Shown here: positions 56,401-64,000 of the stretch, one piece after another
How the letters are laid out: each line of letters begins with the position of its first letter
Position numbering within the stretch: the first letter of the stretch is position 1
Assembly: GCA_002633025.1 (NCBI GenBank)
Contig: NMRB01000016.1
Location: 461,639-525,638 of the forward strand
Length of the DNA stretch: 64,000 nt
DNA from: Notospermus geniculatus
Taxonomy: Eukaryota > Nemertea > Pilidiophora > Heteronemertea > Lineidae
Direction of reading: 5' to 3'
Notes under the pieces: generated by a model
What the model was told of the DNA's origin: nothing
The model's database searches: none
The model's input: the letters and a program-made list of their open reading frames with translations, nothing else
Made by a program: the position numbers and the translations under genes

Positions 56401-59400
56401 GACGCGAGACTAGGTGTCTACAAGTCTTAAAAAGTCTTAAATTTGCAACTTCCATTTTCAAGGCCTTTGAAATATCGCATTATTTGCACGGAGCAGGGGT
56501 GAACAACAAATTTGCTGTATTGTACCAGTATGCCATGTCAAATAAAAAAACACAATTAACCCATTAGGCGCCAGAAGTATAGATTAGGTCAGCTTTTTTT
56601 CGCAGTGCTTTTCACTTTTTTACCATATCTTGGTTTTTTGCTCAAATGACAAAAAGAAAAAGTTAAAGATAAAGTGAACAAGTGATGTTTATTTTGTAGC
56701 TTATAACACTGGCTACATGATACAACTGGCGCCGAGGTTAGATTTTTTTTTTCGTTGGTTGATGAATTGGAATTGATATGGTGAAAAATGCAATGCCGGT
56801 ATGTCCACCCTCATAAGTCATTTCAAACCATGGCTATCCCTTAATTTTAATTGTTGAATATACCTATGAACCTTACGGCATAAAGCACCAAGTGTCACTG
56901 GCCTACTGCAAGATTTGTCGAAGTTACCGGCGGTTGAAGGTGTGCCAGTTTTTTGTACAAATTCGGTAGGCTTTTTTCGGCATGTCATTTTTAGCTCACC
57001 TGGGGTGAGCTCTTGTCGTGGGTCTGCGTCCGTCGTGTTCATTAGCAGGGCACGTTTCGTAACCGCTGGAGCTATATTGATCTGAAACTTGGTACATATA
57101 TACCCCTAGGTCAGATGACCTATGACGCCAAGTTTCGGTCCGATTCGACTCTTAGCTTGGCCACCAGGTGGCGGAAACCAAAAACACAAAAAGTGCAATA
57201 ACTCCTGAACTAATGACTGGATCACCTCCAAATTTTTATCCTAGGTGTATCTGATGAGGGTACATTACATATATAACGGGTTTTCGGTTTGACCTACTTT
57301 TCAAGGTCACAGAGGTCAAAGTTCAAAATTTTGCCTTTAAGTGGCACGTTTCATAACCGCAGGTGCTATTGGCCTGAAATTTGGTACATGTATACCCCTA
57401 GGTCAGATGACCTATGACCCCAAGTTTCGGTCCGATTTGACGCTTAGCTTGGCCACCAGGTGGCGGAAACCAAAAACAAAAAGTGCAATAACTCATGAAC
57501 TAATGAGTGGATCCTCTCCAAATTTTTATCATTGGTGCTTCTAATGAGGATGCATGACATAAGTAAGAGGTTTTTGATTTGACCGACTTTTCAAGGTCAC
57601 AGAGGTCAAAGTTCAAAATTTAGTCATTTGTTGGCACGTTTCGTAACTGCTTGGGCTATTGACTTGAAACTTGGTACATATACACCCCTATGTCGAACGA
57701 CCTATGACACCACCTTTCGGTCCGATTCAATTCTCCGCTTGGCCACCAGGTGGCCAAAACCAAAGCTCAAAGTCCAACAACTCCTGAACTGTAACTGGAT
57801 TGTCTCCAAATTTTTATCAGGTGCATCTAACGAGGATACATGACCTTCGAACATTTCGATTTAACATTTGTCATTTGTTTTTCTGGTACGTTCACCCATG
57901 TGAGCACATGGTCCATGGACCATTTCATTAGACATGCATTTTAATTTTGTTCATTGTAGCGAAACCGGCCTGCGTAAACTAATGAAATTTGCTGGAATTA
58001 TAGGCAATAACCATCTGTGATAACGTGTACAAAATTTCATTGACGAGCCTACCAAACTTGGGACGTTATTGGAATTTGAATTTAGTCCATTTTTTTTGGC
58101 CACCCGATATAACAAGGAAATATAACATAATGCTCAAGTTCTTTATTTGACCTACTTTTCAAGGCTACAGAGGTCGAAGTTTGTCTGAAATTATGAGGTT
58201 GGCATGTTCTACAATGACATAAGCTATTACTTTGAAACTTTGCATGTACGCCTTGGTCACAGATGTTGGGTCATATGAATAAAGACTAGTAAATGCTTTT
58301 ACTTGGATTTTGCAGTACAAATGCACTGGGCTATGCTGTACAAAACTGAAATAAAAGCATTCGCTGACTTATATTCATGTCACCCATGTCAAATATGGCT
58401 TGTATGGGACTCTGATACGGCTGATGCCTTCCACCACTGTGCTAAAAAAGCCAAGCGGGCACAGTGCCATTGGCACTATTTTTGCAACAAGCCAGGGTTT
58501 TGATGTAGCAGAATTATTGCACGATCATTCAGAACCCCACGATTGGCACTTCGTGTTTATGTTACTTTTCCTTTGTGTTGCAGGTCCTTTTGACAGATCG
58601 TGGAGCTGTTAACCAAGTCCGACCATCGACTGATGCTGGCAGACAACACTACGTACTACTCTATCAAGGACTGAAGATGATGAATATCTCTGGTAAGTAT
58701 AAGATCATGTTGTTGTGTGATGTTCTAGGCAATCTTGAAATAATAATGGGAGATTTTACTGTTGTTAGAGGCCACCTGTTAGCGGTCATAGAGCGTCACA
58801 AAATTTGACGCCACAGACGTAAGCCAGGGCTGGGTTGCACAAAACTCATGTTAGCGCTAACATCATGTTAGTGCTAACATCATGTTAAATGACGTAAAAT
58901 GACAATGGATTTTGACGTCATCTAACATAAAAGTTAGCGCTAACACGATGTTAGCGCTAACATGAGTTTTGTGCAACCGGCCCCTGGTCTCCATGTCATT
59001 ATCGATGACGTTGTGGTGTACTCTTCTTCTCTGTATGAGGTTCAAGGACCGCTGAATACGTGTCTTAAAATGAGACTGTACTTGGTAAGACTCTTGCATG
59101 TGTGCCTTGGCGTTCGGGTTATCACTCTACCGCAGCAGACATGCTGGTTGTGTGGTGCAGATTTAGTATAAATTCTGGGTCAACTTCATCCTCGCACCCA
59201 GGGTCTTCACAACCCGCTCCCCTTCTCGCACTTGGTTCAGAGGGAGATTCTGAGGGTGGGTCAACTTTAACCCGTGAAGACTCCACTTCTTTGCATTGAT
59301 GACTGAGATCCAAGTACGTGTACCTGTTAACAATTCTTGTTTCGTTCTATTCTTTCTGGCCTCCAATTCTAGTTCCTCAAGTCAGCCTCAGTTTAGGCAA

Positions 59401-60621
59401 CACCTAATTACCCACCTGATCTACTATGACCTACCCACCTGATCTACAAAGACGTGCTGCCGAAGGTCCGAGCTCCTCACTGCAACTGCTCCATCGAGGT
59501 TGAAAGTGATCAGGTACGACTTCATTGGCCTCGAGAGAGAGTTACCGGTAGAGGAGAGCTTTCTCGTGGGAAACCAAAGCTCGTTTTTGACGTTCCAACA
59601 ATTGTGTTCAAGACGGACTGTTGAAATGCTATGGTCATATTTGAAGCATTGAGGGACAATATTTCTCAGGTAAGCCTGAGGTGATTTGGTCTCAGTTTCT
59701 CCTACTTACAGTGTTTCCGCCAGAGGGCACGCAGGGTATGATGTGAGTACCCTCAAAGGAACAGAAAAGGGCCATTTTCTTTAATTTCATGGGTTTTTTG
59801 CTGATTTTGAAGAACTGCATACCCTGAAAAATTTCTGGCAGAAACCCTGACTTAGCAAGCGGGAGATCCCGGGTTGGAATCCAACCTGGGTCATTTGGGA
59901 TATCATTCCTGGCTCTTCACGTCTGTCCCATGGGACAGTAAGCCGCAATGCCTTGTATCTTTTCCTTTGTAAGGGCAGCAAAAATACCCCATCCAAGTGA
60001 AGGACACGAGTTGCTTGAGATGGCCTCTTCCATACTTACCAGGGCCAATAATGCTATGGCTTTGGCATGAATGAAAGATACAAAATACCGGTACTCAGTC
60101 TTAATTGGAGAAAAAGTTCTCCAGTGGAGCAGTGCAGGCCTTTCCTTTTGGGGCGCGCTAAAATGTACATGTGCCTCGCAAAAAATAGAAATTCTACTGT
60201 TTGCGAGGCACATGCACATTTTAGCGCGTCTCAAAAGGAAAGGCCTGCATTGCCTTTAATAGCTCCATACTTTATCATCCTGATGTCCCATCCCCAAATG
60301 TTCATTCATTCATAAAAATAGTTCTCGGATACTTGCTCATCTGAGAATAATCTCATGGTGGTTTCTCATCTGCTCAAGCTGGGCACTCAAGTGTTATTTG
60401 TTTTTCAAATTTTTTCAGGAACCAACGAGTCATGCAGTTCAGAGCCAAATGCTGCAAGAGAACCATGCTATTCTGTTATTGACACATTTTTCTTCAAAAA
60501 AATTGCAATGGTCCTTTCTTTTTCCTCACAGATTCAGCAACTCTGTCTTCTGAAGCAAGTCCAGTCTCTGTGGCTGATTCTTTCAATGGAACGAGTCAAA
60601 CAACTCAAATACTTCAACCAG
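50493..60621 (+). CDS. Unrecognised plus-strand gene, candidate exons only
   Basis: Segments with good splice sites and protein-like translations: 50493-50565 (MADQPSLRHLRSSTC.., donor gtaagg), 53359-53558 (acceptor ttctattccag, donor gtaagt), 58584-58692 (VLLTDRGAVNQVRPSTDAG.., donor gtaagt), 59452-59513 (VLPKVRAPHCNCSIEVESD, weak acceptor), the region from 60420, and 60532-60621 (ATLSSEASPVSVADSF, donor gtgagt). In the phase that fits its neighbours, 53359-53558 reads as a hydrophobic stretch; another frame (AYPPPFVHDSKWLPYLGRKI) looks more protein-like but would need additional exons. I do not recognise any domain and cannot exclude that more than one gene contributes. The intervening DNA is mostly transposon remnants and tandem repeats. 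Confidence 0.35.
51235..52588. mobile_element. 1.35-kb non-autonomous DNA transposon, GGGTAAA...TATCGGACA ends
   Basis: Left end GGGTAAAAGGGGGAGTTATC then GGACA; right end is the complement of GGGTAAACAGGGGTATTATC then GGACA. TA flanks both sides (51233 and 52589). GTCCGATAACTA / GTCCGGTAACTA words recur inside, as do CACTATAGATCGATCCCGTC arms at 51892 and 52505. Mariner/pogo-type by TA target and end form. The ORF at 52028-52270 shows no transposase motif. It carries the insertion at 51567-51658. Confidence 0.75.
51567..51658 (-). mobile_element. Short TSD-flanked insertion related to the 13.7-kb palindrome
   Basis: About 92 bp, from TTTTCTAGAGTTTCAGATTG to TTGTTTATTAT, are identical to an arm of the 13444-14004 palindrome. 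CTTTCAATCT stands on both sides (from about 51555 and 51660), a 10-bp target site duplication, so this is a discrete insertion of a mobile sequence. Confidence 0.75.
54134..54291. mobile_element. Hairpin MITE, GGGTTGCACAAAACTCA family, copy 1
   Basis: Arms of more than 60 bp pair almost perfectly: GGGTTGCACAAAACTCACGA then TAGCGCTAAC. Internal GTTAGCGCTAAC palindromes and TTTTGACGTCATTTAACATA are present. Flanks read GCCTGGGCT and GGGCCCTGGT. A second copy is at 58826. Confidence 0.85.
55418..55762. repeat. Tandem repeat, four units of 85-86 bp
   Basis: Unit starts GGATCTGCAAGTTGACTGGT at 55418, 55504, 55589 and 55675. Units are more than 90% alike by eye. The array abuts the element at 55773. 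Confidence 0.9.
55773..56413. mobile_element. 641-bp inverted-repeat transposon remnant, CTAGTCTCGCGTCACCAG ends
   Basis: Arms of about 170 bp are near-perfect complements, from CTAGTCTCGCGTCACCAG through CTCTCTCTTACAGGAGAGAG and GCCACCTGGCGG to ATTGGCCAACGGCTG. GTGTCTA (or GGTGTCTA) flanks both sides, a 7-8-bp target duplication as in hAT, P or Merlin elements. No transposase. Confidence 0.85.
57050..57850. repeat. Tandem repeat, three units of about 290 bp
   Basis: Units start GGCACGTTTCRTAAC near 57049, 57343 and 57633 and share GAAACTTGGTACATATA, ACCTATGAC.CCAAGTTTCG and TTGGCCACCAGGTGGC. The third is the most diverged and shortest. Just upstream, TTTTAGCTCACCTGGGGTGA is a repeat word common in marine invertebrate genomes. 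TGAGCACATGGTCCATGGAC occurs both at 55032 and 57900, outside the array. Confidence 0.85.
58266..58375. repeat. Imperfect hairpin related to 20455-20585
   Basis: ATATGAATAAAGACTAGTAA with ATGCTTTTACTT pairs with AAATAAAAGCATTCG and GACTTATATTCATG. Confidence 0.5.
58826..58986. mobile_element. Hairpin MITE, GGGTTGCACAAAACTCA family, copy 2
   Basis: Same ends, interior TTTTGACGTCATCTAACATA and GTTAGCGCTAAC repeats as the copy at 54134-54291, with about 90% identity by eye. Confidence 0.85.
60133..60254. repeat. Hairpin, GCAGGCCTTTCCTTTTG arms
   Basis: TGCAGGCCTTTCCTTTTGGG then GCGCGCTAAAATGTACATGT pairs with its complement ending AAAAGGAAAGGCCTGCA. The loop is about 30 bp. MITE-like. Confidence 0.75.
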
Positions 60622-60699
60622 GTGAGTAGCTTGTCCCATTCCTACAACAAAATGGAAACGATGTGACTATTTACCCGGCTGCCGGTCGTATTCACCCGG

Positions 60700-61965
60700 C
60701 TGCTGGTCAACCAGTGGACAAAAAATGCTTTGTTTAAGTGGCTGCTGTTCCGTCGACGGTTGCCGGATTCCTCTTTTTTTGATGGGACTTTATTCACATA
60801 AGCGGAAAAATGGCGGTTGGAGAGGCGATGCCATCATTACGTTTCTCTGCTGCCTATTCTGGGAGCCCTGAAATAAGACCAGTCCTGAGGCACTCAAAAC
60901 CGCCATAAGAACAACCAGGTGTGGCTGTTGTACACTATTATTTCCCTCCCTCTGCTCACAGCTAAAACCCAAGCCAGCATATGGCAGGCAGGCGATCATG
61001 CCTGTAATCACAGTTAATTTGCTTACCCACAACAGGACATTGCGTATCACCATGGCGGGCAGGGATTGAATTCAGCTAGTGTGTATTATACTGCCTACAT
61101 ACTATTTAGCTTGGCCTGCTTAAGTTGAATTCCAAATTGTTACTTGTTTTGGAAGGGCAAAAGATGCTTTTGATGAAGAAATATTTTGCAGAACTAGTAA
61201 AAGTTGGTATGCCTTTAAAAACCTAAAATAACCTAACTCTATTGATCAATTTATCTGAAAATTCATCAGATTGATGTCAATGTTTCAGTGAATAAGGATA
61301 TCTATGCAGTTTCGCTGGGAAATGCTTCATTGATCAGAAGAACATAAACAATTCTTCCAGGGTGGGAGATCAATATCAATTCCCCCACCGACAGACACTT
61401 CACGGGCCATCTATTTAGCTTGAAAACAAAACGAATCATCCATACGGCTTGCTGCAGAACAGTGTAGAAGATGTCCGATGAATGCCGACAACGTACAAAC
61501 CACGTCAAAAACGCTGTGTTGATGCTGTGACGTTGCGTCATTTGACGGCCAATATGGCGGATATTTGGAGCTGTGACGTCACGTGAAGAACCTCAGTCTA
61601 TAAGCTAAAAAATCTCACATTACGTTTCCTTTGCGCCAATTCGATTTTGGTCGGCGACCCGAGTAATGCTTTGATGTGACGGGTCCGGGGGAGGTCTGAT
61701 AAGCGCCTGCATGTGTTTGTATTGGCATAATCTGTCCCAGAACACGTGCAACACTAGGGCTAAAATCTCCTTTAATAATGGTCTGATAAATTTGGAAGTT
61801 GCCGCATTCTTTCTAGCAGGTCGATGATAGTTGATTTACCTGTACGGTAGATCTTGGATGTAAGGGCCTAAATGGATCACACTTCGAAGCATAATCCATA
61901 ATTCTTGTACTCAATGTGCTGTTACAGCGTGTCAACTTGGAAATACAGAGATGTAGGTGCAAGGC
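60700..61965. other. Region with no recognised gene
   Basis: Short ORFs only, on both strands. CACGTGAC and TGACGTCACG words near 61570 are the only regulatory-looking motifs. Confidence 0.4.
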
Positions 61966-62094
61966 TTTAAGCTGTGTTTACCAGACATCCGGAATGCAGT
62001 ACATGTATATGGGATGTGGAAGCGATATGTTGTATGTGAAAATGCATAGCATATACCGCTTCCACATTCCGGGTGTCCGGTAAACGCAGCTTTA
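61966..62094. repeat. Hairpin, AAGCTGTGTTTACCAGACAT arms
   Basis: AAGCTGTGTTTACCAGACAT then CCGGAATG pairs with CATTCCGGGTGTCCGGTAAA then CGCAGCTT around a loop with GATATG / CATAGCATATACC. MITE-like. Confidence 0.7.
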
Positions 62095-62226
62095 CCTGTT
62101 TACTCCTGTTGGGCCTGGGAACAAACCAGAGACCGTGGTCAGACTTGCATGCCAAAGGTTTGATCTGTCCGAAGTTTGAGTTGGAGACAGTTGCAATTTC
62201 TACCTCGGGTGCCACCATTTCCAGTT

Positions 62227-62557
62227 ATCCAGATGAATGCAGCAACAAGTATGAGTTTAAACATATTTACAATTTACTATTTACACCATCATGACAAACG
62301 TTTTCGAAGTACATACTTCCTCTTCAGGTCTACAACTGAAGTCAAAACAAAAATCATGCATACATACAGTAGAAAGGGAAAGTTATTACACTGTGTAATA
62401 ACTTTCCCTTTCTACTGTATGTATGCATGATTTTTGTTTTGACTTCAGTTGTAGACCTGAAGAGGAAGTATGTACTTCGAAAACGTTTGTCATGATGGTG
62501 TAAATAGTAAATTGTAAATATGTTTAAACTCATACTTGTTGCTGCATTCATCTGGAT
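62227..62557. repeat. 331-bp almost perfect palindrome
   Basis: Centred on 62392 (GTTATTACAC T GTGTAATAAC), the arms match at nearly every base out to ATCCAGATGAATGCAGC. The arms encode mirror-image open frames on the two strands that are not separate genes. Either a recent inverted duplication or an assembly fold-back. Confidence 0.9.
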
Positions 62558-63140
62558 TACAGGACTGAACAAATCTCTGCCAAAATTATTTCCAGTTATG
62601 CATTTATATTATTGTTAACCCATTCACTGCTAATGGCAGTTTCATTGAAAAAGGGTCAATTCACATGATTCTGAACAGTTGTAGAACAAAGCTTTGTTGG
62701 TATTCATGAAATACTACTACTACTATGTCCGCTGTCGAGTTACCATGCATCGGTAGATGATGGGGGACCAAGATAGGGGCATTGGACTTGAAGAAAACAT
62801 TTGTTACCATTTCAGAAGTCATACATGTAGGTGATGATGATTGATATGAAAAGATAGATGCAGGCGTACGGCGTACATGTACATAGATCCAGACACGATG
62901 GGCTCTTTCACATCACCTGTTTCATTTGCCTCTGTATTGATTAGCAAACTTTTCAAGGTGTTTACCGTAGTACGTGTACTAACTTTTGATGACCCAATTT
63001 ATTCAAAACACAGCCCTTCTGTATTCCATTTGGAAAAAACGAATCATCACTGTGGTTCTCGACATCAGTGCACGATGTCAGTGTAGTGTAAAATGTGCGA
63101 TGCTCTATCTGAATACATTAGAACTCTCCCTGCAGTTTTT

Positions 63141-63855
63141 TATGGCGCACCAAAGCTATCACTATTCAATATTTACGACGTGTGATAATTATATATCCAC
63201 AGGTCGATATTAATTATCACACGTCGGTATTAAAAAGCCACACATCATATTTAGGAACCACGCATCATATTTAGGTACCAGCCGTCATATTAACAATATC
63301 CACACGTCGTATTTAGCAAAACCACACGTCGATATAAGCATCCACGCGTCATAATAGCGAAAAATAGACTTGATATTTCATATTGATTACACATTTCACA
63401 GAACCACACGTCGGAATTAGGATCCACGCGTTATAATAACTATCCACACGTCGAAATAAGTAGAGCTACCGCTTGCATGCCATGTCAAAGTAGGCAATTA
63501 ATAACGAAATACGACGTGTGGATAGTTATTATAAGGTCTGGTTTTAGGCCCCCTAAATATGTCGTTTGGTTCTTCTAAATACGACGCGTGGATCGTAATT
63601 CTGACGTGTGGTTCTGTGAAATGTGTAATCAGTATGAAATATCAAGTCTGTTTTTCGCTATTATGATGCATGGATGCTTATATCGACATGTGGTTTTGCT
63701 AAATACGACGTGTGGATATTGTTAATATGACGGATGGTTCCTAAATATGACGCGTGGTTCCTAAATATGACGTGTGGCTTTTTAATATCGACGTGTGGAT
63801 TATATAATTATCACACGTCGTAAATACTGAATTGTGATCGCATTGGAGCGCCATA
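63141..63855. mobile_element. 0.7-kb foldback built from 20-22-bp CACACGTCG units
   Basis: Terminal inverted repeats TATGGCGC(A/T)CCAA and ATTCARTATTTACGACGTGT enclose arms mirrored around about 63498. Each arm consists of around ten units of form CCACACGTCG(T/A)(A)TTTAG.. repeated every 20-22 bp, with variants CACGCGTC and CACACATC. The two arms have opposite orientation. No ORF. Confidence 0.85.
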
Positions 63856-64000
63856 GTTTTTCAGTGTGTGCTGAAAACTGGGTCTTGATTCTCTGAAATA
63901 CGTATCAGGCAAACATTTTGGGGACCTCCACGGTCTATGAGACCTCTACGTGCACTCTCTTTTGCAAATACTGTAAAATTCAATACAGAGGGGCTTTAAT

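Noticed and set aside
59850-59890. tRNA-derived SINE-like segment GCGGGAGATCCCGGGTTGG
   Set aside because: It resembles the 3' half of a tRNA-type SINE, but no A box or tail is visible, so it is not supported as an element.

Overview
The window is nuclear DNA of an animal. Its genes are split by GT-AG introns, several carry AATAAA poly(A) signals, and the rest is full of short non-autonomous transposons, foldbacks and tandem repeats. The gene set (ASCC1, HIKESHI, a Shaw/Kv3 potassium channel, an ESE-type ETS factor, Ly6/uPAR proteins, a two-domain rhodanese) and the abundance of AGGCCTA and ACATGTA words suggest an invertebrate deuterostome (echinoderm, hemichordate or lancelet). That taxonomic guess is inference only. 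Runs of N, often next to long G or C runs, mark assembly joins at 13443, 22081, 32460 and 38962-38977.

Layout. 0-4 kb: the last three visible exons of ASCC1, then the complete four-exon HIKESHI gene 394 bp downstream on the same strand. 4.5-8 kb: two tandem paralogues on the minus strand, each with three coding exons, for small secreted, probably GPI-anchored Ly6/uPAR proteins; the duplicated block includes a conserved CRE upstream of each. 9.5-14.6 kb: a complete four-exon Shaw/KCNC-type channel of 648 codons, with a 561-bp palindrome in its last intron. 16.4-26.7 kb: a plus-strand gene of at least eleven exons for a protein I do not recognise, with a duplicated 0.45-kb block, a 1.5-kb duplication showing filled and empty transposon sites, a poly-G assembly gap that probably hides an exon, and a minisatellite in its introns. 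27-32 kb: no gene seen. 32.2-37.2 kb (minus): a complete six-coding-exon ETS factor with Pointed and ETS domains; a kappaB palindrome and an AT-rich TATA-like box lie 1.4 kb upstream. 37-43 kb: nested inverted-repeat elements including a piggyBac-like MITE with TTAA ends. 43.3-45.1 kb: a complete three-exon sulfurtransferase (MPST/TST family) with a TATA box. 45-50 kb: mariner-like and foldback elements. 50.5-60.6 kb: scattered plausible exons of an unrecognised plus-strand gene, with many repeats. 61-64 kb: palindromes, ending in a 0.7-kb foldback built from 20-22-bp CACACGTCG units.

The genes do not form a pathway; this is ordinary animal gene order with unrelated neighbours. I saw no single new multi-gene system. 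The most unusual items are the periodic foldback at 63.1-63.9 kb, a mobile sequence whose terminus is defined by both a tail-to-tail palindrome and a separate TSD-flanked insertion, the ETS factor lacking the usual tyrosines after its recognition helix, the sulfurtransferase with a mixed active site, and the co-duplicated CREs of the Ly6 pair. All exon joins were checked by reading phase by hand; none has been tested against transcripts.
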